DNA from: Chthonobacter rhizosphaerae
GTDB taxonomy: Bacteria > Pseudomonadota > Alphaproteobacteria > Rhizobiales > Pleomorphomonadaceae
NCBI RefSeq assembly: GCF_013839525.1
Contig: NZ_JACDIS010000002.1
Span: 1 to 64,000 of the forward strand
DNA: 64,000 bases
Reading direction: 5' to 3'
Under the pieces are notes generated by a model, which ran no database searches, had not been told where the DNA came from, and saw nothing but the letters and a program-made list of their open reading frames with translations. The translations under genes and the position numbers were made by a program. This document shows positions 45,653 through 54,759 of the stretch, one piece after another. How positions within the stretch are numbered: position 1 is the first letter of the stretch; every line of letters begins with the position of its first letter.

Positions 45653-47425
45653 TCACATGCGGTAGGCGGTCCGGAAGCCGCCCCACATGCGGCCCCTCAC
45701 CCGGATCGGGGCGTCGATCTCCTTCATCAGGACGGTCTGGCCGTTGCCCATGTCGCGCTGGTAGGCCTGCACGACGAAAGGCCGCACGTTGCGCGCCGCC
45801 ACGAGGCCGGTGCGGTCGTCGAAGATGCGCTTGTTGCGGCTGTTGGCGGCGTTCCACGCCGGGTCGCCGGGGCGCTGCGGCTTGGAGAAGATCGTGTTGT
45901 GCACCGGCAGCCAGCCGTTGCGGTCCACGGCGCAGCAGAAGGTCATCCGCGTGTCGGTGGCGAGCAGCGCCTCCTGGACCGGCGGCAGCACGCGCTCCAG
46001 GAAGCGGATCGCGGACGTATCCACCTGCAGCGGGTCGGTTCCGGCGATCGGCCGGTAGTCCGTGTCGAACAGGCCCGCCTCGGTGATCTCGCCCCTGGCG
46101 AGCGCCGCCTCGAACAGATCCGACACGTCGGCCGCGGCCTTCATGGCCCGGTCGATCAGCTCCTGGTAACCGCCGCGGATGTCGGCGAGGAGCGAGCCGA
46201 ACGCCGCCTTCGCGGCGCCGTCCGCCTCTCCGAAGGCGATATGCACGCCCACCGGGCTCACGCCCACCACCCGGGCCGGCAGCGCCGCCCCGGAGGCGAG
46301 CTCCACCGAGAGGGGCGTCCCGACCGGGGCGGAGAGCCCCGCCGTCGCCTTTGCGAGCAGGCCGCCCGCCGAGACGTCCACGGTCGAGGTCCGGTGGCGG
46401 CCGTGCGGCAGCGACAGCGTCACCGGCACCTCGGCCGGGAAACGGTCGTGGCGGCGCCGGTCGCCCATCTCGGACTGGCGGAGCACGGTCATCAGCCGGG
46501 CCGTCGAGCGGTCGCTGTCGGCCGCGAGCGCGTCCGAGGCCTGGCGCACCGCCAGCACGTCCTCGCCGACCCTGAGGCTCGTCTGCCGCATGGCGGTCGC
46601 CCGGGCGGAGACGCCGTCCACGAAGTCGCGTGTGGCGTCGGCCGCGCGGGCCGCGTCTTCGATCACGCTCGCCTGGGCGGAGACCGCGTCGGCCACCGCC
46701 GCGAAGGTCGGCGTGATCCGGCCGATCACGTTCACCACGTCGTTCACCGCCGCCACGGACTGCTCGGCTGTGCCGCGCAGCTCCTGGATGGTCGCGCGGA
46801 TCTCGCCGGTCGCCCGCTGGGTCTCCACCGACAAGGCCTTCACCTCGTTCGCCACCACCGCGAAGCCGCGGCCCGATTCGCCGGCGCGCTCCGCCTCGAT
46901 GGTGGCGTTGAGGGCGAGGAGGGTGGTCTGCTTGGTGATCTTGGAAATGAGGCCGATCACGCTCTCGATCCTGGCGATCGCCGTATCGAGGTCGGCGACG
47001 CCGGTCCCGGCCCGCGTGGCGCCCGCCTGGGCCTCCTCGGCGAGCGAGGTCGCCCGGCTGATCTCCGATCCGATGCCGCGGCCCGCCTCGGCGATGTCCT
47101 CGAACGTGCGGGTCAGGCTCGCGACCGTGGTCTTCGCCCGGTCCACCGCCGCCGTCAGGCCGTCCGCGTCCCCGGCGATCTCGCCGGTGCGGTCCAGCGC
47201 CTCGCGCACCCGATCGGCGACCGCCGTGTTGGCCTTGGCCAGGCGCCGCCGGGTCTCGCGCACGTCGTCCTCGATGAGGTCGACGGCGCCGCCCACCATC
47301 GCGGTCTGGTGCGCATCGGCGAGCGGATCGGACGGGCTGGCTTCCGGCAGCGGGGTGGCGGCGGACGGCAAGGGTCCGGCCTGCCGATCGAGACGGCGTC
47401 GAAACTGGGAAAGCAACGGCGTCAA
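45653..47425 (-). CDS. Cytosolic methyl-accepting chemotaxis protein with PilZ and C-terminal sensor-like domain
   Basis: 590 residues with no membrane segment. The MCP signalling coiled coil spans about residues 45-310. The conserved tip is at LLALNATIEAERAGESGRGFAVVANEVKAL (residues 169-198). A PilZ domain for c-di-GMP follows at about 321-410 with its RxxxR motif (GDRRRHDRF) and DVSAGG motif. The last 170 residues (WLPVHNTIFSKPQRPG, ARNVRPFVVQAYQRDM, APIRVRGRMWGGFRTAY) resemble the C-terminal sensor/Cache-like region seen in many rhizobial MCPs. The TTG at 47425 is used, but the ribosome binding site is too close. A second TTG at 47416 may be the start. Confidence 0.85.
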   Translation of the reverse strand: MTPLLSQFRRRLDRQAGPLPSAATPLPEASPSDPLADAHQTAMVGGAVDLIEDDVRETRRRLAKANTAVADRVREALDRTGEIAGDADGLTAAVDRAKTTVASLTRTFEDIAEAGRGIGSEISRATSLAEEAQAGATRAGTGVADLDTAIARIESVIGLISKITKQTTLLALNATIEAERAGESGRGFAVVANEVKALSVETQRATGEIRATIQELRGTAEQSVAAVNDVVNVIGRITPTFAAVADAVSAQASVIEDAARAADATRDFVDGVSARATAMRQTSLRVGEDVLAVRQASDALAADSDRSTARLMTVLRQSEMGDRRRHDRFPAEVPVTLSLPHGRHRTSTVDVSAGGLLAKATAGLSAPVGTPLSVELASGAALPARVVGVSPVGVHIAFGEADGAAKAAFGSLLADIRGGYQELIDRAMKAAADVSDLFEAALARGEITEAGLFDTDYRPIAGTDPLQVDTSAIRFLERVLPPVQEALLATDTRMTFCCAVDRNGWLPVHNTIFSKPQRPGDPAWNAANSRNKRIFDDRTGLVAARNVRPFVVQAYQRDMGNGQTVLMKEIDAPIRVRGRMWGGFRTAYRM

Positions 47426-47770
47426 CCTCTCGAACGTTTATATTGTAAGAGTTACATGTGAACAGTCTAGATTGACGGGGTTAACGCGGCTTGAACGCCG
47501 GTCCCGCCGTGAAGAACACTATCCACCGGGCGATGGCGCCTAAAGATTACTGTTGCACGTCAGTACATCTACGGATTGCAAATGCTTGCGTCGGCTGCCG
47601 ATCGCCCTCCTGCGTCATCCGTCGTCCCATCGCCGCATTTGCGGATATTATCGCCAGGGCGGGACGAACTCGGCTGTGGACGGTGGTTCCGTCTGTTTGA
47701 CGGACGGGCGCGTAGGCTCCACATCTGAATGGCCGGCCTCGCAGCGGCCGGACCCGGGATACCGCAGGAC
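47426..47770. other. 345-bp divergent intergenic region, MCP versus DUF1489
   Basis: No gene is visible. The segment nearest the MCP (47430-47480) is AT-rich and includes TTATATTGTAAG and GTTACATG. Another AT-rich block at 47535-47600 (AAAGATTACTGTTGC) precedes the DUF1489 side. These are likely promoter areas for both directions, but a clear hexamer pair was not found. Confidence 0.45.
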
Positions 47771-48205
47771 ATGCCGCTTCATCTCATCAAGCTCTGCGTC
47801 GGCGCCGAAAGCGTCGAGGACCTGGACCAGTGGATCCGCGAGCGCCTGGCCGTGCAGGCCGCCGCCGGCCTCGATCCGGAGCAGACCCATACAACCCGTA
47901 TGATCCCGAAGCGCGCGCCGGAGATCGTCGACGGCGGCTCGCTCTACTGGGTGATCAAGGGCCAGGTTCAGGTCCGCCAGCGGATCCTCGCCATCCGGCC
48001 GTTCAAGGACGGGGACGGCATCGAGCGCTGCGACCTGGTGCTGGAGCCCGAACTCGTGCGCACCGCCTTCCAGCCGCGCCGCCCATTCCAGGGCTGGCGA
48101 TACCTGGAGGCGAAGGACGCGCCCGCCGACATCCTCCGCCGGCGCGGCGACGACGGCATGCCCGCCGAACTGCGCCGCGAACTGCAGGAACTCTGCCTCA
48201 TCTGA
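47771..48205 (+). CDS. DUF1489 family protein
   Basis: 144 residues, family length. Recognisable parts are [16 protein letters not shown] at the start, [25 protein letters not shown] and [18 protein letters not shown]. The family is conserved across Alphaproteobacteria without an assigned function. The ATG at 47771 matches family starts. The longer frame from 47729 adds 14 unrelated residues. Confidence 0.88.
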   Translation: MPLHLIKLCVGAESVEDLDQWIRERLAVQAAAGLDPEQTHTTRMIPKRAPEIVDGGSLYWVIKGQVQVRQRILAIRPFKDGDGIERCDLVLEPELVRTAFQPRRPFQGWRYLEAKDAPADILRRRGDDGMPAELRRELQELCLI

Positions 48206-48377
48206 AGCCCGCCGCCGGTCCGTTGCGGGCCCCGTCGACGCTGCGGCATGCCCGTACGTTAACGAGTGGTGTTGCGCCGGGCGGACGTGTATAACCGCGC
48301 GTCTTGGAAAGATCGACGAGCGCGCACGGGGCAAAGAGAAAAGACCTGACGCGCCCGCCACCAACAGAGCACCGACG

Positions 48378-49766
48378 ATGAGCACCGCCTGGAAGCCCGA
48401 CACCTGGAGAGCGAAGCCGATCCAGCAGGTCCCCGACTATCCCGATATGCAGGAACTGGCGGCCGTCGAGTCGCGCCTGGCCACCTATCCGCCGCTCGTG
48501 TTCGCGGGCGAGGCGCGCAAGCTGAAGAAGCAGCTCGCCACCGTGGCGGCCGGCGAGGCCTTCCTGCTGCAGGGCGGCGACTGCGCCGAGAGCTTCGCCG
48601 AGCACGGCGCCGACAACATCCGCGACTTCTTCCGCGTCTTCCTGCAGATGGCGGTGGTGCTCACCTATGCGGCGGCCCAGCCGGTGGTGAAGGTCGGCCG
48701 CATCGCCGGCCAATTCGCCAAGCCGCGCTCCAAGCCGACCGAGACGATCGGCGGCATCGAGCTGCCGGCCTACCGGGGCGACATCGTCAACGGCACCGAG
48801 TTCACGCCCGAGGCCCGCATCCCGGACCCGCAGCGCCAGGAGATGGCCTACCGCCAGTCCGCCGCGACGCTGAACCTGCTGCGCGCCTTCGCCCAGGGCG
48901 GCTACGCCAACCTCGACAACGTGCACACCTGGATGCTGGGCTTCGTGAAGGGCTCGCCCCAGGCGAGCCGCTACGCCCAGATCGCCGAGCGCATCACCGA
49001 GAGCCTCGCCTTCATGCGCGCCTGCGGTGTCGATCCGGAGACCGCGCCGGCCCTGCGGTCGACCGATTTCTACACCAGCCACGAGGCGCTCCTCCTCGGC
49101 TACGAGCAGGCGCTCACCCGCGTGGATTCCACCTCCGGCGACTGGTACGCCACCTCCGGCCACATGATCTGGATCGGCGACCGCACCCGCCAGCCGGACC
49201 ATGCGCACGTGGAATTCGCCCGCGGCGTGAAGAACCCGATCGGCCTGAAGTGCGGCCCGAGCCTGCAGCCGGACGAGCTGCTGCGCCTGATCGACATCCT
49301 CAACCCGGAGAACGAAGCGGGCCGCCTGACCCTGATCGCCCGCTTCGGCGCCGACAAGGTCTACGAGCACCTGCCGCAGCTCGTCCGCGCCGTGGAGCGC
49401 GAGGGCCGGTCGGTGGTGTGGTCGTGCGATCCGATGCACGGCAACACGATCACGCTCAACTCGTACAAGACCCGGCCGTTCGACCGGATCCTGCGCGAGG
49501 TGGAGGCCTTCTTCGCGGTCCACCGGGCCGAGGGCACCCACGCCGGCGGCATCCACGTGGAGATGACCGGCCGCGACGTGACCGAGTGCACCGGAGGCGC
49601 CACCGCCATCTCGGCGGAGGACCTGTCGGACCGCTACCACACGCACTGCGACCCGCGCCTCAACGCCGACCAGGCTCTCGAGCTCGCCTTCCTGGTGGCC
49701 GAGAACCTCAAGGCCGAGCGCGACAGCCGCGGCGCGCCGGTCCGGATGGCGATCGCCGGCGAGTGA
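48378..49766 (+). CDS. Class II 3-deoxy-D-arabino-heptulosonate-7-phosphate synthase
   Basis: 462 residues. It catalyses the first shikimate pathway step, joining phosphoenolpyruvate with erythrose-4-phosphate. Class II features include [26 protein letters not shown] (metal-binding Cys), [22 protein letters not shown] and [17 protein letters not shown]. It is a single gene with a terminator 29 bp after the stop. No domain for allosteric chorismate mutase is fused. Confidence 0.95.
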   Translation: MSTAWKPDTWRAKPIQQVPDYPDMQELAAVESRLATYPPLVFAGEARKLKKQLATVAAGEAFLLQGGDCAESFAEHGADNIRDFFRVFLQMAVVLTYAAAQPVVKVGRIAGQFAKPRSKPTETIGGIELPAYRGDIVNGTEFTPEARIPDPQRQEMAYRQSAATLNLLRAFAQGGYANLDNVHTWMLGFVKGSPQASRYAQIAERITESLAFMRACGVDPETAPALRSTDFYTSHEALLLGYEQALTRVDSTSGDWYATSGHMIWIGDRTRQPDHAHVEFARGVKNPIGLKCGPSLQPDELLRLIDILNPENEAGRLTLIARFGADKVYEHLPQLVRAVEREGRSVVWSCDPMHGNTITLNSYKTRPFDRILREVEAFFAVHRAEGTHAGGIHVEMTGRDVTECTGGATAISAEDLSDRYHTHCDPRLNADQALELAFLVAENLKAERDSRGAPVRMAIAGE

Positions 49767-49794
49767 TCGCCGCCAGGCCCGAAAACGACGTTCG

Positions 49795-49819
49795 GAAGGG
49801 GCCTTCGGGCCCCTTCTTC
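49795..49819 (+). terminator. Intrinsic terminator after the DAHP synthase gene
   Basis: GAAGGGGCC (49795-49803) and GGCCCCTTC (49808-49816) enclose a TTCG loop, followed by TTC. The T tail is short, but the stem and loop resemble the terminator after rplQ. Confidence 0.75.
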
Positions 49820-50065
49820 ATGTCCGGCGTCAGCCCGGTCGGACCTGATTCCGCCGCGGCGCCTTCACTATTCGGAAAGGTGAGCGGTCGGGAAGACTTG
49901 CCGGCTTTGCGCTTGCCGTCGGTGCGGGCAGCCGGACCGCCTTGGTTGAAAGACGCACTTAAGGACATCCGACAGGATCCATTGCGTGCGGCTGTGATGC
50001 ATACTAAACAAAAGATCCGAAATGGCCACCCACCCCGTCTGTTCGACGGGACGGACCAGAAAAGC

Positions 50066-50590
50066 ATGATTTCTTATCTTGCGCTCGACGGATTAAGAAT
50101 CGGAATAGTCGACGACAACAGCTATTCGCGCCGCCTGGTGCGGACCATGCTGACCAGCTTCGGCATCCGGCAGATCAACGAGGCCGGGTCCATCACGGAA
50201 GGCTGGTCCATCGTCGTGCGGTTCCGTCCCGACATCCTGATCCTGGACTGGAGCCTGCCGGGCGGCGACGGCGTGGCGCTACTCGATCGGATCCGCTGCC
50301 ATCCGGACGACGAGATCGCCACCCAGGCGGTCGTTTTCCTGTCCGCCCACAGCGGCAAGCGCCAGGTCCTGTCGGCGGTCCGTCTCGGCGCCAACGATTT
50401 CATCGTCAAGCCGGTGTCGCCGCGCCTCCTCTACGACCGCCTGAAGCGGGTGGTGATGACCCGCGTCAACTACATCCGCCGCGACGGCCGGCTCGTGCCG
50501 GTCCACACCGCCGGGATGCCGCTCGCAGCCCTGCCGGCGCCCGCGCTCGTCGCCGAGGCGAGCGACACGGCCGACATCGCCTTTCTCTAG
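50066..50590 (+). CDS. Lone CheY-like receiver protein
   Basis: 174 residues. A receiver domain (about 10-135) begins LRIGIVDDNSYSRRLVRTML. The phosphoacceptor Asp is in ILILDWSLPGGDG, the Thr/Ser is in VVFLSAHS, and the Lys is in DFIVKPVSP. The remaining 40 residues (with YIRRDGRLVPVH and an Ala/Pro-rich end) form no recognised output domain. The start at 50066 is chosen to begin just before the fold. An ATG at about 49997 would add 23 residues. No kinase gene is near. It may be linked to chemotaxis or c-di-GMP signalling. Confidence 0.82.
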   Translation: MISYLALDGLRIGIVDDNSYSRRLVRTMLTSFGIRQINEAGSITEGWSIVVRFRPDILILDWSLPGGDGVALLDRIRCHPDDEIATQAVVFLSAHSGKRQVLSAVRLGANDFIVKPVSPRLLYDRLKRVVMTRVNYIRRDGRLVPVHTAGMPLAALPAPALVAEASDTADIAFL

Positions 50591-50644
50591 GCCTCCGGCC
50601 AGCGGCCGGTTGCGGCGACACCGGCCGGTTGCTACACGGGCCGG

Positions 50645-51982
50645 ATGACATCCGCCCCCGCCCGACTCCGTCTCGCGCTCGCCCAGATCCGGCTCGGCGG
50701 TTCGCCGCGGCATGTGGCGGCTCGCCTGCGCCATGTCCGCGCCGAGGCGGCCGAGGCCGGCGCAGACCTCGTCGTCACGCCCGCCCTCGCGCTCACCGGC
50801 GGTCGCACCGACCCGGCCACCGTCGCCGAGGCCCGCGCCGCGCTCGATGGCCTCGCGGCCGAAACCGCCGACGGCGGCCCCGCTCTTCTGGTCGGCACGG
50901 CGCTCGTCGACGGTGGCCGCCTTCACGACGCCGCCGTCCTCCTCGACCGGGGCCGGATCGAGGGCCTTCGTTTCCGTGTCCGTGTGGATGCCCCCTATGC
51001 GGCCGGCCCCATGCCCGGCCCGCTCGCCGTGCGCGGCGTTCGCGTCGGCATCGTGGTCGGATCGGATCTCGACGGCGAGGATGTGGCCGAGTGCCTCGCC
51101 GAGACCGGCGCCGAACTCGTCGTCGTCCTCGGAGCCTGGACCTTCGGGCCGGACGCCGCCGAAACCTCCCTGCAGACGGCGGTCGCCCGCGTCGTGGAGA
51201 CCGACCTGCCGCTCGTCGCGGTCAACGGCGTCGGCGGCCTGCCCGACGGGCGCCTGCTCGCCGGCGCGTCCTTCGGCCTGGAGGCCGACCGCGGCCTCGC
51301 CTGCCAGCTTCCGCTGCTGGCCGAGGCGGCCCCGCGTCTCGACCTCCACCGCGCGGACGATGACCGCTGGGTCGCGTCCGGCGGGCCGGTCGCGGATCTG
51401 CCGGGACCGGAGGAGGCGCTCTGGCGCGCCCTCGGCGCCGCCGGCGACCACGTTCTCCGCCTTTCCGGCGCATCCGCCGTGGCGGTCGACGCGACCGACG
51501 GTGCCGCCGGCTTGGCCATCCAGGCCCTCGCCGACGCGCTCGGCCCGGATCGGGTCCTCGCCCTCGTCCCCGACGACCGGCCCGTTCTCCCGCCCGGCCT
51601 CGATGCCCGCGTGCGCCGCGTCCCGCTCGCCCTCGCGCCCTTGGTGGCGGCCCTCGGCCATGCGGTCGGCGCGCCCGCCGACGCCGCCGATGCCGCCCTC
51701 GAGGCGATCGCGCGCGTGGCGCTCCTAGACGCGGCGGCCGTCTCCGCCGGCGCGGTGCGCATCGCCGCGTCACCACACGGTCCGGGCGCGGCCGACGCCT
51801 ACGACCTCTGCCTCGATCTGGACGCCGCCGACCTGGACCGCCTCGCCGCCTGGCTCGCCGCCGCCGGTTCCCCGCCGCCCCCGCCGGACGAGCCCGCCCG
51901 GAAGAACGCCGGCGGGAGCGCCGGCCACCGCCGATCGCTCGGCGCCGGGCCCGGACTCCGGCTCGCCGGCCGCTCGCCCTAG
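50645..51982 (+). CDS. NAD synthetase (NadE)-derived protein lacking catalytic residues
   Basis: 445 residues, against about 550 for glutamine-dependent NadE. The glutaminase (nitrilase-like) domain is recognisable throughout: LRLALAQI, then GADLVV.PALALTGG, AETADGGPALLVGTAL, CLAETGAEL and AVARVVETDLPLVAVNGVGG. The catalytic Glu is Ala47, the Lys segment is shortened with Arg near 111-113, and the Cys of PICEDIW is Gly139. In the synthase part the ATP P-loop SGGxDS has become SGASAVA (274-280), and the later NAD-synthase motifs are missing. The frame is intact with normal codon use. It is therefore probably a non-enzymatic NadE paralogue, not a recent pseudogene. An 11-bp GC hairpin (51997-52007 with 52011-52021) follows. 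Confidence 0.72.
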   Translation: MTSAPARLRLALAQIRLGGSPRHVAARLRHVRAEAAEAGADLVVTPALALTGGRTDPATVAEARAALDGLAAETADGGPALLVGTALVDGGRLHDAAVLLDRGRIEGLRFRVRVDAPYAAGPMPGPLAVRGVRVGIVVGSDLDGEDVAECLAETGAELVVVLGAWTFGPDAAETSLQTAVARVVETDLPLVAVNGVGGLPDGRLLAGASFGLEADRGLACQLPLLAEAAPRLDLHRADDDRWVASGGPVADLPGPEEALWRALGAAGDHVLRLSGASAVAVDATDGAAGLAIQALADALGPDRVLALVPDDRPVLPPGLDARVRRVPLALAPLVAALGHAVGAPADAADAALEAIARVALLDAAAVSAGAVRIAASPHGPGAADAYDLCLDLDAADLDRLAAWLAAAGSPPPPPDEPARKNAGGSAGHRRSLGAGPGLRLAGRSP

Positions 51983-52063
51983 CGCCGGCGGCCCGGCGGT
52001 CCGGCGGGCGCCGCCGGACCGACCGGACCGCCGGCGATCACACACGTTGGACCCGTCCCCCGC

Positions 52064-53287
52064 ATGCCCGAGACCCTCCGCGCCGGTGCCCGCTGGCTGA
52101 TCGCCGGCTGGCTGATGACCCTGTCCTCCAGTTTCGGACAGACCTTCTTCGTGTCCATCTTCGCCGGCCACCTGCAGGCGTCGCTCGCCCTTTCAGCCGG
52201 CGCGTTCGGCACGCTCTACTCGGTCGCCACCCTGGCGAGCGCCGCCACTCTGATGGCGGTCGGCAAGGTCACAGATCGGCCGCGCCTGCGCTTCGTCGCG
52301 ATCGGCATGATGGCCGGCCTCGCGCTCACGGCCGGCCTCATGAGCGTGGTCTCGCACCCGGCCATGCTGGTCGTGCTCCTGTTCGGCCTGCGCTTCTTCG
52401 GTCAGGGCATGATGAGCCACGTGGCCATGACCGGCATGGGCCGCTGGTTCCCGAAGGCGCGCGGCAAGGCGGTGTCGCTCGCCGCCCTCGGCCATCCGTC
52501 GGGCGAGGCGGTGTTCCCGCTGATCGCCGTCACCCTGATCGGCGCGCTCGGCTGGCGGCAGACCTGGCTCGCCGGCGCCGCCTTCCTGGCGCTCGTCGCC
52601 ATTCCGGCCATGGCGGTCCTGCTCGCCCGCGAGCCCTCCGACGACCGGACCGGCGCCGGGCCCGCCGGCGGCGATCCGCTCGAGGACGACCGCCGCCACT
52701 GGACCCGCGCCGAGGTGCTGCGCGACGGCCTGTTCTACGCCCTCCAGCCGGGCGTGCTCGCGCCGCCCTTCGTGCTCACCGCCGTCTTCTTCACCCAGGT
52801 TCCCATGATGGCCGAGAAAGGCTGGCCGCTCACCTGGTTCGCGGGCGCGTTTCCGGTCTACGCGGCCACCACCGTGTTGACGAGCCTCGTCGCCGGCGTG
52901 GTGATCGACCGCGTGGGCGCGCGCCGCATCCTGCCGGTCTATCTGCTGCCGATGGGCATGGCGGCGGTGCTGATCGGCGTCGCGGAAGACCCGGTGCTGA
53001 TCCCGGTCGCCCTTGGCCTCGCCGGCATGACGGCCGGCGGCGCGAACACGCTCCTCGGGGCGCTCTGGGCCGAACTCTACGGCACCCGCCACCTCGGCGC
53101 CGTGCGCGGGCTCGCCACGTCCGGCCTCGTGTTCGCCTCGGCCCTGTCGCCGGCGCTCGTCGGCCTTCTGGCCGACGCCGGGATCCCGGTCACCACCACG
53201 CTGATGGCGCTCGGCGGCTACTCGGTGGCCGCCGCCGGGCTCATGGGGGTGGTGGCGGTCCGGGTCGGCAGGCGTCGGGTCGCCTGA
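52064..53287 (+). CDS. MFS transporter
   Basis: 407 residues with about twelve transmembrane helices. The family shows LIAGWLMTLSSSFGQTFFVSIFAG as the first helix and an Arg-rich loop KVTDRPRLRF after helix 3. It shows ALGHPSGEAVFPL in helix 5 and a short central loop with DDRTGAGPAGGDPLEDD. Substrate unknown. The start codon follows CCCGC with a weak ribosome binding site. Its last 70 bases overlap the end of the GT87 gene on the other strand. Confidence 0.88.
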   Translation: MPETLRAGARWLIAGWLMTLSSSFGQTFFVSIFAGHLQASLALSAGAFGTLYSVATLASAATLMAVGKVTDRPRLRFVAIGMMAGLALTAGLMSVVSHPAMLVVLLFGLRFFGQGMMSHVAMTGMGRWFPKARGKAVSLAALGHPSGEAVFPLIAVTLIGALGWRQTWLAGAAFLALVAIPAMAVLLAREPSDDRTGAGPAGGDPLEDDRRHWTRAEVLRDGLFYALQPGVLAPPFVLTAVFFTQVPMMAEKGWPLTWFAGAFPVYAATTVLTSLVAGVVIDRVGARRILPVYLLPMGMAAVLIGVAEDPVLIPVALGLAGMTAGGANTLLGALWAELYGTRHLGAVRGLATSGLVFASALSPALVGLLADAGIPVTTTLMALGGYSVAAAGLMGVVAVRVGRRRVA

Positions 53288-54534
53288 TCGGGCGCCTGCG
53301 CCCGTTCCAGCAGCCGCCAGATCATGACGACCACCGTCAGCATCAGGGCGCCGGTGATCGACAAGGGCAGCGGGTCCTGGCCCACGTGGATCAGACCCGT
53401 GTCGAGGACACCGAGCCGGAACGACTGCACCCCGCCGAAGCCGCACATCACGAAGATCGCCGCGAACAGCGCCACGCGCTCGCGCGCGCCGATCACCTTC
53501 AGGATGTCCGGCAAAACCAGACCCACGCCGACCGCGAACACCGGCAGGTCATAGTCGTAGGCGTAGGGACTAATGGAGAGCGACAGCAGCGCCGTCATCC
53601 CGATCGCCTGGCGAGGGTTGAACCGCCGGATCGCCAGCACGGTCGCCGCGAGGGCCCCGACCGCTGCCAGAGCCTGCACCGCGATGGCGACTTCCGGCGA
53701 CGGCACCAGCGTGCGCACGGTGGCGTAGACCGACACCATGCGGTACAGGGGGAAGTAGCCGTTCACGAGGAAATACTTGGCCTCGCCGGCCCCGGCCACG
53801 AAAGCGGGCCAGACCTCGCCGCCGAGCGCCACGGTCGCGCCCAGGCTCGTCAGCGCCACGACCGCCGCGGCGAGGATTATCGGGGCGACACGGCGGGTGA
53901 CCACCGCATGGAGAGCGAAGGTCACCGCCAGATGCGGCTTGATGACCATCAGCCCCAGCGGCAGGCCCGCCAGGGTTCGGTTGGCGATGAGCGCGAGCGC
54001 CGCCCAGCCGATCAGGGCGCCCGTCAGGAAGCCGTTCTGGCCGCAGTTCAGCGTCACCAGGAACATCGGGTAGAAGAGTCCGACCACCAGCGGGAAGTGC
54101 TCGCCCGCGATCCGGCGCAGCACGAGCAGGAAGGCCGTCAGCGACAGGCCGGTGAAGAGCAGGTAGGCGACGCCGATCGGCAGCAGACCGAAGGGCGCGA
54201 CTATCACGTCGAACTGCGGCGGGTAGTTCCACGGCATGAAGGTCTTGGGCTCGTCCCAGCCCGCGTGCGCCGCCTGCGCCACCGCCATGTTCGGAAAGTG
54301 ATACGCGTCGGCGATCCGGCCCTCCCAAACCATCTGCGCCGCCACGTAGAAGGCGTCGAAGTCGACGAGCGACACTTCCTCCGGCTTCGTTGGGATGCCG
54401 TGGAAGGACAGCGCCTTGAGGACCAGGCTGACCGCGAAGATGCCGAGGACGATCGGCAACCGCCGGGCCAGAAATTCTCCGAGGTTGAACGACGGCTGCG
54501 AGGGCTGGGCGGTGTCAAGGGTCGGGGCGCTCAT
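53218..54534 (-). CDS. GT87/DUF2029-type membrane glycosyltransferase
   Basis: 438 residues with about ten transmembrane helices. The region after helix 1 has LVDFDAFYVAAQMVWEGRIADAY, which carries the acidic DFD-type catalytic motif of GT-C enzymes. Later come TFMPWNYPPQFDVIVAPFGLLP and NCGQNGFLTGALIGWAALAL. GT87 enzymes use polyprenyl-phosphate mannose or similar donors. The acceptor here is unknown. Compared with relatives, the C-terminal 20 residues (RRLPTRTATTPMSPAAATE) are coded opposite the MFS end. The ATG at 54534 is the best start. Confidence 0.83.
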   Translation of the reverse strand: MSAPTLDTAQPSQPSFNLGEFLARRLPIVLGIFAVSLVLKALSFHGIPTKPEEVSLVDFDAFYVAAQMVWEGRIADAYHFPNMAVAQAAHAGWDEPKTFMPWNYPPQFDVIVAPFGLLPIGVAYLLFTGLSLTAFLLVLRRIAGEHFPLVVGLFYPMFLVTLNCGQNGFLTGALIGWAALALIANRTLAGLPLGLMVIKPHLAVTFALHAVVTRRVAPIILAAAVVALTSLGATVALGGEVWPAFVAGAGEAKYFLVNGYFPLYRMVSVYATVRTLVPSPEVAIAVQALAAVGALAATVLAIRRFNPRQAIGMTALLSLSISPYAYDYDLPVFAVGVGLVLPDILKVIGARERVALFAAIFVMCGFGGVQSFRLGVLDTGLIHVGQDPLPLSITGALMLTVVVMIWRLLERAQAPDQATRRLPTRTATTPMSPAAATE

Positions 54535-54759
54535 GCGGGTCCGGCAGGCGAGGGGGATCCGATGCGGCACAGCCTAGACGCCAGCGCTTAAACATCGGTT
54601 CTTCTGCTTGGAAAAACATGGCGGCCAGCAGGGTCCGTCCGGCCCGCCGGCGCATCTCGCCTCCCCGTCCGCCCTGCGGTGCCTCGCCGGCCGCGAAGTC
54701 CGTCATCAGAGCCCCGTGCCGAGTTGCCCGCGTCCGAGGCACGGGGTACACCCGTCGCC

